Made by a program: the position numbers and the translations under genes | Shown: piece by piece, positions 34,094 to 45,532 of the stretch | Numbering within the stretch: the stretch's first letter is position 1 | Layout of the letters: each line of letters opens with the position of its first letter | Notes under the pieces: generated by a model | The model's database searches: none | What the model was told of the DNA's origin: nothing | What the model saw: the letters and a program-made list of their open reading frames with translations, nothing else | From: Gymnopus androsaceus JB14 | Lineage: Eukaryota > Basidiomycota > Agaricomycetes > Agaricales > Omphalotaceae | Assembly: GCA_009733575.1 (NCBI GenBank) | Contig: ML769796.1 | Span: 1 to 51,711 of the forward strand | Length of the DNA: 51,711 nt | Reading direction: 5' to 3'

Positions 34094-34126
34094 GCCGGCG
34101 CTAAACGTCCTTGGATCTCAACAGTG
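34094..34126. promoter_or_regulatory. 33-bp gap between divergent start codons of COQ3 and the oxygenase
   Basis: Two ATGs face away from each other with only 33 bases between them. Either the promoters and leaders overlap the opposite coding sequence or one of the two starts is further inside its gene. For COQ3 no later ATG preserves the N-terminus; for the oxygenase the ATG at 34127 directly precedes a plausible basic start. Confidence 0.5.
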
Positions 34127-34934
34127 ATGGCACCGAAAGGCAAGAGAAAGGACGCGGCTGCTGCTGCTTCTGGGCCAGTTGAACAAACACCAAATTGGCC
34201 GCCTTTCAAACCCCTGATCTCATCCTCTTCATTATCCCTCCAGGAAATTCTCCCAAATCAGATCCTAACAATCCCAAACTTTTGGCCGTCGTCCCTTTCA
34301 AAAACTTACGTCTCATTTCTTTCCAGTCTCCCACTAGTAACTACACCAGGAAAGCCGAAAAAGGGAGAAGCACTCAGAGTCAATGATCGATTTCAGATTC
34401 AAGATGCTGCGTTTGCGAAGCAGTTATGGGAAGAAACTGCGATGAAAGATATTGTCATGGGTCATATACAGTCTGAAGATGGGATTCAGCTCGATGAAGA
34501 GGCACGAAAGCAGCTTTGGGGAGGCGATGTAGTTGGTCTCAATCCGAATATTAGGATTTACCGGTATTCGAAGGGACAGTACTTTGACCAGCATTGTAAG
34601 TATCGAGTACTTTCATCTAATAAATTTACATTGTCACACAGACGACGATTCCAATAATGTTGTTATTTCTGGAGATATCCAGGCGCGCACTACCTGGACA
34701 CTACTCTATCTATCTGACTTCGCCTGCAACTGGATGCGTCGGAGGCGAAACAGTTTTTTATCCTGAACCATCTAGTAAGAAAGCTCCTCCGCCGGAACCG
34801 ATAGCAATTGGATTTGGAGGTTGGCATGGCATTATTTCATCGTCATGGTGCAGAATGCATGCTGCATGAAGGAAGAGAAGTACTTGCAGGAGAGAAATGG
34901 GTCATCAGGAAGCGATCTTTGTGTGAGGAGGTAA
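34127..34934 (+). CDS. 2-oxoglutarate/Fe(II) oxygenase of the prolyl-4-hydroxylase-like class, with three +1 frameshifts
   Basis: Two exons (34127-34595, 34642-34934) joined through a Tyr codon. The N-terminus is basic and Ala-rich. The catalytic fold shows R.Y.YSKGQYFDQHYDDS, where the HxD pair binds iron, then TWTLL, GGETVFYPE, LFHRHG, LHEG with the distal His, and the 2-oxoglutarate-binding Arg in VIRSD. Iron, oxygen and 2-oxoglutarate use is inferred from these residues; the substrate is not known. The reading frame slips by one extra base near 34706, 34811 and 34910. Leaving each out gives a clean 252-residue protein that ends exactly at a stop at 34932, which argues for sequence error over old decay. 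Confidence 0.8.
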
Positions 34935-35562
34935 GTTGTATTCTTCGTGAAGCAATGCACGAGCTCATACCTATACTTCAGATAATACGTGAATGCTTCC
35001 AGGACCCTATTATTCGTAATACTCGAACGCTAGCGTTGTTTCTGGGTTCGACGATCTTTGTTTAACAGCTTACGCTGCTGCAATTAATTGCTACTCACAA
35101 TACACGCATTGCTCCCACATTGCTCCAAGAATTGTGTCTTTCACTAGTGTAACTTACGCTTCATTCTACCGCGCTCCAGAAGTGCTTGCCCGCTCAGGCA
35201 TCATATAGGCCGACGCTGCGCATATTGGAGACTAGCCTACCCCAAACTTTCGCTAAAGGTCTGCACATTTTGCGAAAAAGGACCCAACTGACGAGCCACT
35301 CTACCCTATGGGTCCCTTGCTTGAAGGGCTTCCACCTGCTTAATTCTTCGGCCGGTTACTCAGAAAAATAAGTGCGAACAGCCGAAAGTCCGATGCTTCT
35401 GTCGCGCTGCCATTGTACTTCTGCAGCTACCAGCATCTACCATTGTTATTGGCCTCGACTTTGCAAGCAAGGGTCTCTGCCGACGGACTCGGCAATTCCA
35501 GTTTGACTCCTATTCAAATTTCCACATATCTACGCTTATCTAATGTCATCCGCTCCTTCCTC
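34935..35562. other. Intergenic, no gene recognised
   Basis: 3' flank of the oxygenase and 5' region of the kinase-like gene. An open frame reaches back from 35563 to 35413, but its sequence has no domain character. Confidence 0.5.
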
Positions 35563-37293
35563 ATGGCCACCTGGGGCAGTCTGCTCGAATTTTGTCCGTC
35601 TAACGCTCCCACACTAGGATATAAACCAGCCAGAGCTTCCACATTGTCCTACTCGGCAATTGACGCTCTCGGGGAAACCCAGTTTCTCCGCCAAAGCAAT
35701 TCTGACCCCTCGGAAGAAGACTTCGTCTCCCGCGTCATCTCTGCTTTCAGAGAAGAGTTGTTTCAGTGCGGCCTCTTAAATTCTTCTCTTCCGCAAGCCG
35801 TACTAGACGCCATGGAAATACTGGACAGCTCTATCGGAGAGACTATGCTCAACACGGAAGATGAGACATTGATCACGCTGAGGTATTGGGTAGCTGCTGC
35901 TAGGATTGTCCTTCGAGCGATGCTGAACAAAGATGACGAGACTTTTGTTTTGCACCAATCCACACCAAAAAATGTATTCTCTCAATTCGGGGATTGTGAT
36001 CTCTACCATTGTCAAGAAAGGCCAGGAGGAGCCACTCAAAAGCATAAGCATCGAGTGCAGAATGTCAGCAGCACACGCCACTCATTGTGAAGAACTTACG
36101 CAATCCCACATGTTCAAGCCACAGATGCAGACAAATGGCCGAGCGATGCTGGTCAAGGTATGATACTCAAACTTTTCCCGTTTCTCATAGTCACTCATCG
36201 CACACAAGCTTGACCTTCAGGTTGAGCACAATTCCCCAGCCCATGTAGGAATTATATATGATGGCTTTCGTGCTACTTTTGTTGAATACAGTATGTGTTT
36301 AGCCGTTCATTTATGTCCTGAGTGAATTCATTTTTTGTCACAGTGATTTTGGATCCTATGACGCAGCATAAAGCAGCCATAGTCTCAAGATGCTATGGCG
36401 TTGTACCGTCAACATCTTCACCTATGTTTCCTCAACTCCCTGCATACTCTTCAGGCTGCAATAATATTCCATTCCTCGCCATTATTGTCTTCCTTCTTCT
36501 CCCCAGAACGATCGTTCCACAACCAACTTTACCAGCACTGGTGAACCCTATAAAATCATCAAATCCTGACAAACCACCGCCTCTCAAATTTTTCCAGAGT
36601 CCTTCGAAGGCAGAAGTCAGAGATGATAGTGACGGCGAAGATAGTGATGGCGCAGAAGATGGTTCAAAGGATGATAATTTACGTTTGATCTGCAACAATT
36701 CTGCTTCAGACTTTTCGGAAGGCTTCACCAACATGTTGTTAACCGGAGGAATGTACGCTTTCACCTACGAAGGATTTTTCGGCTTCACGCGCATTCCTGT
36801 TATATTCAAATTTTGTCGAAACTCGTGCACTTGGCACGCAGACTATTCAAAGTCGAAGCTTGTGCATATAGTCTTCTTTCCAGAGTTTGTCCAGAGATCA
36901 TTCCCCAATTCCATGGACGTTTCTGGCTGGAGGATGACACATCTGTTCTTGTTTTGGAGAATGCTGGCAAGTCGCTTCACAGGAGATATGTGGAGAGATG
37001 TTGACCTTGCTTACAATGAACGGTATGTACTCTCAATCGACATATAATCTCGGAAACTCATCATTTTTAGTGTCAGTATCTACGGAATTCTCAAGACTCT
37101 GCATGAGCAAGGGCTCTTGCATGGTGACTTTGAACCTCGAAATGTCCTTCGACGTAAAAATGGTACCTTCTGTGTTATCGATTTCCAGTTTGCGGTGATG
37201 GGACATGTTTGCCCTGGCGAGCACTCATGCAAAGAACTCAGTGAGACCCGACAGACTTTGAAGATAGGCAGTGACAGCGACAATCTTCAGTGA
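35563..37293 (+). CDS. Protein-kinase-like protein, with three frame breaks
   Basis: Exons 35563-36157, 36221-36290, 36344-37022 and 37071-37293, about 521 residues once one-base errors (+1 near 35950, -1 near 36812, +1 near 37001) are allowed for. The N-terminal half is helical and unrecognised, with an acidic region DDSDGEDSDGAEDGSKDDN. The C-terminal half is kinase-like: EACAYSLLS, WLEDDTSVLVLENAG, then a catalytic-loop-like LHGDFEPRNVL and a DFG-like VIDFQFA. The HGD..P.N pattern and the very short C-lobe resemble aminoglycoside-phosphotransferase or Bud32-like folds rather than a classical protein kinase. Mushroom genomes hold many such orphan kinase-fold proteins. Activity and substrate are unknown. 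Confidence 0.65.
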
Positions 37294-37689
37294 ACTACTT
37301 TGTATTTCACTTGTTATGATAATATATGCTCTGAAAAGCAATAACGTTTACTACTTACTCCCCAGGCCTACGACAATTCCTACGATTCTCAGATTGCATC
37401 AACCGTTCAGTTCCCTAGTCCATAGACCACTCCATGGCGAAAAGAGCTTCCCCTCCCATCCCTTGTCAATGCAGTAGGATGGGCTATTGCGAGCTGGAGT
37501 CGGCGGGTGTTGCAGCGTTCGAAATTGGAGAATGCGCGATACTGATACTACGAGAGCAATACGAGAGGTAGACAAACTATCGCTCAATTAAAGGCATGCA
37601 GCGGGGTAGTTTTTCCAGAGTGGTGATATTATTTAGGGAGTACTAGTCTTACAATCGACCAAACCACTTACTATGTGCATACTAAAGCA

Positions 37690-39166
37690 TCAATGACCGC
37701 CTGACACTGATTTTGCGAAAGCTTTCGTCTGCTCCGCAAAATCAACTCCATACGCAACTCCATTTTCATTCCCTTTACCAAAAATAGGCTTTTCACCAAA
37801 GAAGTATGTCGAGTTGCCCGAGCCTTGCGCGATAGCCTTCAGCTGTTCGAAGTCTCCGAAGCTCAACCAATGCGTCAAGAGCTCGGCTTCTGTCAGCTGG
37901 AAGGACATCCTTTTCTTCCTTGGCACCGGAAATGGAGAAAGCAAGCTTGGAGACTTGTTTTGCTAGGGCGGAGGCTTCCATAATAGCTTGTTGTTGTCTG
38001 CAAATGAAAGTGGTTTCAGAGAGCGTACAGATTGAGTTGAGATCACTCACCTTGCTTCAGCTTCTCGCACAACCGTTTTGAAACTTGCATCTGCTTCATT
38101 TGATTTTGCCTCCAACTGCAATCGAGTGAAGCGGAGGAATGCTATAGAAAGGCTCTGTTTGCTTACATGCCCTTCACTCTCGAGAATGACCCGTTGCTTT
38201 TGTCCTTCAGCAATGTTAATCTGTGCTTGGGTGTCAAGTAGCTGCTTTCGTCGGTTTCTTTCTGCCTCCATCTGTAGCTTCGAGTTGCCTCTGAAAGAAA
38301 TACAAGTTCGCAAGTTTAGATTTTGAGTGAAAAACAGAAGCTACACTGACTTCGACTTCACGATTAGCGGGCTGGAATGATTGGATTTCGAATCTTGTGC
38401 ATTCAATACCCCAGTTCTATCCAGGATGAATATCAGTAAGCACTGGACATGGCAGATAGCTGGCTTCGACTCACAGAAATAGTCCCTCCGATGACAGCAT
38501 TGAGCTGGTCATTCAACCCATTTCGGTCGCTAATGACCTGGTCATAGCTAAATTGACCGAGAACCGCTCGCATTGCTGATGTCCCGGTGTTTTCAATGTT
38601 CTTCAATACGTCGCTTACACTAAAGCATGCTCGGATACCCATCCACAACTCGATAGAATAGAGAGCCGGAACACACTACAGGGACCTAAGGACCGAAATT
38701 GTAGAGAGTCGAGTGTATGTTGCTGGAAACGTACATTGTCAGATGTATACCCAGGAAGCTAAGGAGATTTCAGATGGAAAGCATAACGTGGAACAAGTAA
38801 AATTACCTTCGGTATGGATATCGACGACTCTCGAAGATCAACCACCTGCAGCCCATGAGTACTTAAACGATTTCCCGGATCGCGATTACTATTAGCACTG
38901 ACCTGCACCGAGTGATATATAGGTATGTTGAAGTTTATCCCGGGATTCAGCTTTACTGGACTGCGACCCAAGCTTGATAGAATAGTAAGTTACAGTCGTT
39001 TTTTGCGACACTCGCGTACATACCTCAAACGCCATCCTTCCCTTCCTTGCTCTATGATAGTGAAAAAGGTTCGCGCCAGTTGTGGACCGAGAACACTTCG
39101 AGAAGATGCACGTAACGCTGTACGTGTCCCAGTGGTCAAGAGACTCATTACTGTTATTATTTTCAT
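37690..39166 (-). CDS. Stomatin/prohibitin-family (SPFH) protein, with three +1 frameshifts
   Basis: Nine short exons on the minus strand: 39166-39024, 38972-38903, 38845-38807, 38758-38735, 38685-38475, 38416-38351, 38290-38167, 38115-38051 and 37997-37690. Omitting one extra base near 38637, 38278 and 37860 gives 348 residues. The N-terminus looks like a mitochondrial presequence (Arg/Ser/Leu-rich, no acids for about 30 residues). SPFH features are LNPGINFNIPI, VDLRESSISIP, GSLFYRVVDGY, WGIECTRFEIQSFQP, then a charged helical stretch EAERNRRKQLLDTQAQINI and AEGQKQRVILESEG. This order matches stomatin-like protein 2, a scaffold of the mitochondrial inner membrane that binds cardiolipin domains and proteases. 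An alternative ATG is at 39148. It ends tail-to-tail with the kinase-like gene and is followed by the copper ATPase on the same strand. Confidence 0.82.
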
Positions 39167-39556
39167 GGAGCCATGATCGCAGTTGTTAAATATAAGCTCA
39201 GGCGCGCTAAACGAATCGTTGCGGCTGGCGGCTGGCGATGAACGATGACGAGCGTGACTGCCGAGTAGACGCGTATAGCTGCTTGAAACTTAAAGTCCTT
39301 GAGCTTCGGACTTCATTGATGTCCAGAACCATGTTCGGATCCAAAGCTCGTCGAAACCTGCACTGGCTCGGCCTTTTGGGTACCCCTATGGATTCTGGGG
39401 AAGTTGACTAAAATCCGTTTTTCTCTTCGTTCAACATCTACTAATAATTGGACCGTATGACAGTAGTAAGAAAGCTATGATACAAGTAAAAAGAGCGGGC
39501 GAAAACAAAATGGATAGTTAGATGATAGCAAATTGCAGGCTGTAAATATAAATAAA

Positions 39557-42500
39557 TCAAACCGCTGAGGCACTACTCATTTCCACAGGTAACTGACTAT
39601 AACCATCCGTCTGTCTACTACTGATCAGACCTCGAACACCACCCCATGCATCTCCAACAGCTGTCCTTGCAGTATCAAAGAACATACCAGTCCAACCGCT
39701 ACTATCGACGGACTCGTCCGGCATCACACTCTCTGCAGGCCTGCGCCACCATTTCAATGTCAAAGAGCTGGTCACAACGGACACGCTGGAGAACGCCATC
39801 GCAGCTCCGGCCATCATCGGGTGCATGTAAAGTCCAAGGGGAAGGAAGAGGCCCATGGCAAGAGGATACCGAGAATGTTATATATACACGCCCAGATGAG
39901 ATTTCGCTTGATGACTGAAAATATGGATCGCGAGAGATGAAGAGCTGCGACGACGTCGAGAAGATCCGAGCGCATGAGAACGATATCGGCTGCTTCGATC
40001 GCCACTGACGTGCCAGAGGACAAAGCAATTCCGACTGTTGCAGCGACAAGAGCAGGAGAGTCGTTAATACCGTCTCCCACCTATAAGAATATCAATATCA
40101 CATAAACAAACGGTAGAATGTTAGGCCTACCATTGCAACGCCCTCTCCGTACTTTTCTATGAGCTCGGTAACCGCCGTCGCTTTACCTTTGGGAGTCATG
40201 GTAGACCAGACACATTCAGGTCGGATACCAACCTGTTGGGCAATAGCGATAGCAGTGGCCTTTCCATCACCTGTCATCATGTCCACCTCGATGCCCATAT
40301 TCTGCAGTGCACGGATAGCGTGCTTGCTCGAAGGCTTGGGAGAATCAGCCAGTGATACAGATACTATCGGCTGGGGGCGTGAGGAACCTTTCTGAATCGC
40401 GACGTAGATAATAGTGCGGCCAAGTTTGGTCTCCTGGTCTTCAAAGGCCGAAAGAGAGCGATTAATGTAACCATCATTGGATTGGGTGACGAAAGTCGAG
40501 TTCCCAACGAGGACAACATATTTCTGACCAGCACAAGTAAGAGAAGCCTTGACACCAGCGCCAGTGACACTCTCGAACAAGTCAATGTCAACATCTGGCT
40601 CAGTTCCTTCTTCCTTGAGCATATCTTTACCATAGGTAGCGATTGCCTTTGCTAATGGATGTTCCGACCGTGCTTCGGTAGCGCTAACCATGGCAATAAT
40701 GGCTTTACGAGTGGTGACCCCATCCGCACATAAGCCGCCAAGAGAAGGATCACCGCTATACAAGTCGATGTTCTCGATACCAGTTGCTGGCACCCAGCAC
40801 AGACCAACAACACTAAGCTTCCCGACGGTAACGGTCCCAGTCTTGTCCAAAACGACCCGCTTGATGCCTTTACTCGCTTCCAAAGCTCGCCCGCCCTTGA
40901 TCAGGATACCGTTCTTTGCACCCATACCAGTGCCAACCATGATTGCAGTCGGTGTGCTGAGACCCAACGCACACGGACATGCAACAACGATAACACTGAT
41001 ACACATCTGCAGACAGACCGCCAGCTTGCTCGAACCGTGTCGGTGGAACATCTCAGGGAGACTATCGTCGCTTACGAAGGTGGAAATAGCCCCCCATCAC
41101 GAAGAACGTGAGCACCCCAAGTGCTATGACGGTCGGCACAAAGTACCCAGCAACCCTGTCGGCGAACGCTTGAATAGGTGCTTTCGAAGTCTGGGCATCT
41201 TCCACCAGACGTACGATCTGAGCAAGCGCGGTATCCTTTCCTGCGCGTGTCACCATCATATCAAATGTGCCCAGGCCGTTGACGGTACCACCGATAACAG
41301 CGTCACCAATTTGTTTGAGAACAGGGACAGCTTCACCAGTGATGGCGCTCTCGTCAACACTGGACGAACCTCGGACGACAGTGCCATCGGCCGGGATTTT
41401 ATCACCAGGCACCAGCTTGACAGTGTCTCCGACTTCCACGAGCTCGGTGGCGATTTTCTTCTCCTGGGTGCATTCGGCGTCAGTGTAAATAGTAGCCATG
41501 GAAGGAGCGAGTGCCATAAGATCAGTGAGTGCAGCGCTGGTTCGACCCTTTGCTTTATTTTCCAAATACCGGCCCAGTGAGACAAACATTATCAGCATGG
41601 TACTGGTATCGAAGAAGAGCATGGGGTGAAAGTCTGGCGTAGTGTTGAAAGCAGCAAAGAACATGGTGATAAGGGAATAAAAATACGCTGACGAGGTGCC
41701 CAGCATGACGAGCACATCCATGGTAGCAGTACGGTGCTTCAACGATTTGTATGCATTTCGATAAAACTTGGCTCCTACCCAGAACTGAGCAGGTGTTGTC
41801 AGTGCCATAACAAGGACATCACTGAAATATACTCCGTTGCAGAGTTGGATTTCATGGAACGATTTGATACCAGGAATGTGCGGGATGACCATTGTGAGGA
41901 GGAAGACTGGTATGGCAAATGTTAAGCTCCAGTTGAGCCGTGAACGCCATTCCATGATTTCCTTGGTACGCGTAAGGGATTGGAGTTGGGTAGCGTTGTT
42001 CTCGTCAGAGATCATGGCATCAAAGCCCATGTCCTCAATACGAGACACCATTTCTCGAGGACCTATGATGCTGCGATCGAAGGAAATCTGGCAGGTTTCC
42101 GAGACGAGGGATACGGAGACGGAGTTAACTCCAGGAACAGAAGATAGACCGCTCTCAACTGTGCCAGTACAGGATGAGCAGGTCATACCATAGATGCGGA
42201 GAGTAACTGAATCTTCCCGTGAGGGAGGTATAACAGTCGCATCGAAACCAATATCTGAAATTTCCTGGACAAAGTCAGAACAACTACAGTCAAGGCCACG
42301 GATTACTCACTTCCACAATCTTCTCTACGCTCCATATCTTTGGGTCAAATTCTACAACTCCTCGTTCTGCTAAGAGCGCAACCTTGATAGAATGAATGCC
42401 GTCTTGTGGTCGAAGCATGCCTTCAATAGCCTGGAAGAACTATGAGATACTTATATCGAATTATTGAACAACACTCACCTCAACACAAGAACCACAAGTC

Positions 42501-42658
42501 ATTCCCTCTATCCTGAGCTCGCATTGATCAGAAGCAGCCCCGTCGAAAGGTCCCTTGTCGATAAGTGGCTCTGATGAACCCATTGGAAGCTCTACTGCTG
42601 AGCGGAAATTCGAGCTCAAGGGCGTACTAGCCCACAATTCCTTCAACATTTTAGACAT
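39557..42658 (-). CDS. CCC2: CCC2-type P1B copper-transporting ATPase, with one +1 and one -1 frameshift
   Basis: Four exons (42658-42479, 42430-42311, 42264-40131, 40080-39557), about 985 residues. Two N-terminal heavy-metal domains carry GMTCGSC (residue about 52) and GMTCSSC (about 126). Then come the membrane helices, the actuator TGE ([10 protein letters not shown]), the metal-binding CPC in VVACPCALG, the phosphorylation site DKTGTVT, the P1B hallmark SEHPLAKA, and [12 protein letters not shown] split by a 50-base intron. A C-terminal helix pair ends in [10 protein letters not shown]. It moves copper from the cytosol, delivered by an Atx1-type chaperone, into the Golgi for multicopper oxidases. 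All catalytic motifs are intact. The frame gains a base near 41,095 (after LTFFV) and loses one near 39,865 (at NILGI), which cancel in total length. Confidence 0.92.
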
Positions 42659-43357
42659 TTTATCTGACGTGAATGTGGTACCACGGCAGTCAACGTTGCG
42701 TGAGAGAGATTAGGTCTAGCCCGAAACACGGACAGGATATTAGAGCAAGAAGGAGCAGAGAGTACAGGTACAAGAAATGATGGAACAAAGAAAAGCGCCC
42801 TGCGCTGACTGAGAGTCTGAGAGAAGATGGGTATTCGGGGGAAAAAGCAGTGAGTAAGCGAGCTTATAAGCGCCAATTAGAAATGCCGTTTCACGAATCT
42901 TCTCAGGCAAAAACCTTTGAGCGAATTGTCGGAACAGAATTGCAAGATATATTGCACTCACGTACTGTAGCTATGAGAATTACCATAGACAAGAAGGGTC
43001 GCTTCCAAGGTATATAAACTTACAACTGCAAACATATGACTGGAAGTTCTAAGTACACTCCGATGCTCCGAGCCCGTTCGGGGTTATTCTACCCTTCTCC
43101 TTTCAGGACCAGAGCTGTCAGCACAGCAGACACACAGATCACAGTAGTCCTGTAAAGAGCAGTCCTGTAAAGAGCAGTCAAAGGGAACGCAATTTAGGGC
43201 GCAAATTTGCACTGGCGATTGCCCAACGACCATATGTATATTGCTAGCAACTTGGCAACTTGGCAATGTCGTAGCGATTTTCGAGATTAAGCCCATAACC
43301 ACGATCAGACTAACTGATGTTGTCGTACATCACGAACCTACTCGTAAGTAAGTAGGT
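42659..43357. other. Intergenic between deoxyribose-phosphate aldolase and the copper ATPase
   Basis: Holds the ATPase 5' region and the aldolase 3' flank. A tandem 15-base duplication (CCTGTAAAGAGCAGT, about 43,150-43,180) is the only structure seen. A copper-responsive site was looked for by eye and not recognised. Confidence 0.5.
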
Positions 43358-44360
43358 TCAGTACGTGCCCGGAAAGACTCCTGTACCCTGCATAATCACT
43401 GCTCCTGAGGATCTACAACGAAAGAGAAGTTGGCGACATAAAAATCAAAAGCCTCGAGAAATACTTACGTCCCGATTCTTTCGGCTCCAGCTTTCAGCAT
43501 CTCTACGCATTTATCAAACGACCTAACTGCCGCACTAGCTTTCACTTTGACATCTCCCTCCCGATACTTGATCGTTTTCCATAACAGCTCAACATCCTCT
43601 TTCGTCGCACCCCCGCCCATGAATCCCGTACACGTCTTGACGAAAGCCGCACCAGCTTCAGCTGCAACGAAAGCACCGGCGATTTTTTCTTCATCAGAAA
43701 GGAATACTGTTTCAAGGATGACTTTGACGGGGATCGGAAAAGATCCTTGAACAACTGCGCGAATGTCGGTGAAGAGGGCGAGGTAAGATTGGGACTTGAG
43801 CGCGCCGATATCGATGACCATGTCAATCTCTTGAGCACCGCATGAAACAGCATCTTGCGCTTCGCTGTTTCGTCGCGCAAGTCGTAAGCGACGTTTTGAG
43901 GATCAAGGCGGAAATTGGGCACGTACTGAGTTCCGTGAACGGAAAGTTAAGAGATTCAAGGGCTCACAAAACTTTTACGGCCGTGGTTGAAGCTCCGAGA
44001 GGAAATCCGATTACTGCACAAGGAATAGTACTTGAGCCGAGTAACCGTGCAGATACTTGCTTGACGTGGACTCCATTGACGCAGCAAGACTGATTACCAC
44101 AAATAAATCACCATCTTGTTGAGCATCTCGAGATGGAAACTTGCCTTGAATCCATATCGGATTGCCTCGTCACACAGTTGGTCAATCTGCGCGGAAGTAG
44201 CATCGGGCTTTAGCAGAGTGTGATCAACGGTCGAAGGAAAGAGTTTATCGGTGGGACGAGTAATAGAAGCGAAGATTGTAGACGGTACCGCTGTATCTTG
44301 GAGTACTTCAGAGATTTTGAGACCAATGGCAGCTTGCCATTCTTTTTCTGTGCGCTCCAT
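43358..44360 (-). CDS. deoC: Deoxyribose-phosphate aldolase (DERA)
   Basis: Four exons (44360-44145, 44089-43968, 43864-43469, 43412-43358), 262 residues, no frameshift. The first intron is of GC-AG type (GCAAGT..AATCAG), the others GT-AG. Class I aldolase landmarks: [56 protein letters not shown] with the Schiff-base Lys, [16 protein letters not shown], and the end RIGTSSG. It splits deoxyribose 5-phosphate into acetaldehyde and glyceraldehyde 3-phosphate, so that deoxynucleosides can be used as carbon. Cytosolic: no targeting sequence is seen. The open frame 43542-43922 in another phase is intron-derived and spurious. Confidence 0.92.
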
Positions 44361-45100
44361 GTAATGGTCAACAAGAAAGCGACCGGACCGGGAGCGGCTT
44401 TATCTGGTAGTGGTTAATGCCTGCCAGCGAAACTGTGAGAAACTAATCAGCGCTCGCACATTGTACTTCGAAAAAGTGGCAAGGGCACCTACCAGTAGAG
44501 GTTCTTCATATCATGACAAGTTTTGGTGAGGAACAGTGATCAGAGTATATTCTATAAGAGATTTTAGGACTCGTTTGGCACCATAATGGCAGATTCAAAT
44601 AAAAATTGGCGTTTTGTGATTTTGCCGTGTAAGTATCAACAGTAAATTGCAATTTTTATCTCCGACAGCTTTTTTTTGCCAAAAAAAGTCCGAACAATTT
44701 TTTTTTTTTTTTCAAGTATAAAAATCAACATATTTGCCTCCAAACTTAAGAGATTCAACATGATCTCAGGGGGTCTGTCTGCTAAAGCTGCATTTTGGCA
44801 GGTGGGAATTACGAGTGTAATGGGCGCTAATGTCCAGAGACAGCTTGAACGTTTCCGAATCCGCATATACCCTCAGATTTATACCCAATACGCATCTCAT
44901 TCTCTATTCATTATTGTCTCTGAGCATTGAATGCTCTTCTGCCCATGGGAGGCCAGTCTGCAAAGCAAAAAGTGGTCAGAAAAGTAGCATCTGAAGTGGC
45001 AATGAAGAAGCAAGAGATGAATAGGCTGGAACTTCTTGATCAGAGAGTAGCGGAAAGGAACTGGAGGGAGAAAGGCTTTCAGGAGGTGAAGAGTGTTAGA
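44361..45100. other. No gene recognised; poly-T tract
   Basis: A 16-base T run with flanking AAAAAA at 44,677-44,714. A Lys/Gln-rich open frame (44927-45280) lacks motifs and is interrupted by the solo LTR, so it is not called as a gene. Confidence 0.5.
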
Positions 45101-45461
45101 TGTTGGAATATCAAAGGTAAATATATCTTATCAAACTATACATGGAACGTTTCTCGTAGTCTCCACTTGTTTGTATTACCATCCCATGCACTCCACTGTT
45201 ATCATCTTGCAGACTCCACTCAGTCTCTCGCCGTATCCACTTGCTCTCCCATAGTACCCACTTTAACGTATGGACAGTAGCCACACATATTCATGCAGTA
45301 GCCACTTGCCCGATATATCATTTGTACTTAGGACTGTATATAAGCTTAGGTACCACACCCTGTAATACCACCGTCGTCCCCCATCAATCTGTGTGATTGT
45401 ACTACTAAGTCCTGTGTGGACTTACTGCTGCTACTTCCTATTTAGGAATATAACTCTAATA
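45101..45461 (+). mobile_element. Solo LTR, copia-like, 361 bp
   Basis: Starts TGTTGGAATATC and ends ATAACTCTAATA, an imperfect inverted repeat. It is flanked by TTAGA on both sides (45096-45100 and 45462-45466). A second copy of the host sequence at 49490 has GTGTTAGAGATTAC uninterrupted, which marks the empty site and proves the borders. A TATA box (TATATAAG, 45337-45344) sets the orientation. It ends TA instead of CA, so the last base pair has changed or the border is off by a base. Confidence 0.8.
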
Positions 45462-45532
45462 TTAGAGATTACCAGTCTGTGGTTGTCCGGCTGCTCCGAG
45501 CGCTATATACCTTTTCCGTTTGCCCCTATCTA
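45462..45532. repeat. About 70-bp segment duplicated at 49496-49566
   Basis: TTAGAGATTAC.. through GTTGTCCGGCTGCTCC.. to TTTGCCCCTATCTA is shared with 49496-49566 with few changes. At this copy a solo LTR ends at its left border and a MITE begins at its right border. The segment itself is probably a fragment of an older repeat. Confidence 0.75.

Noticed and set aside
40690..41580. 296-codon plus-strand frame opposite the copper ATPase
   Set aside because: The ATPase motifs on the minus strand are unmistakable; the plus frame has no domain.
41062..42186. Copper ATPase as two separate genes
   Set aside because: Both open frames are consecutive parts of one P1B ATPase, split only by a one-base shift near 41,095.
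43542..43922. 126-codon minus-strand frame overlapping deoC
   Set aside because: It runs through a 103-base intron in the wrong phase; the spliced aldolase accounts for the region.
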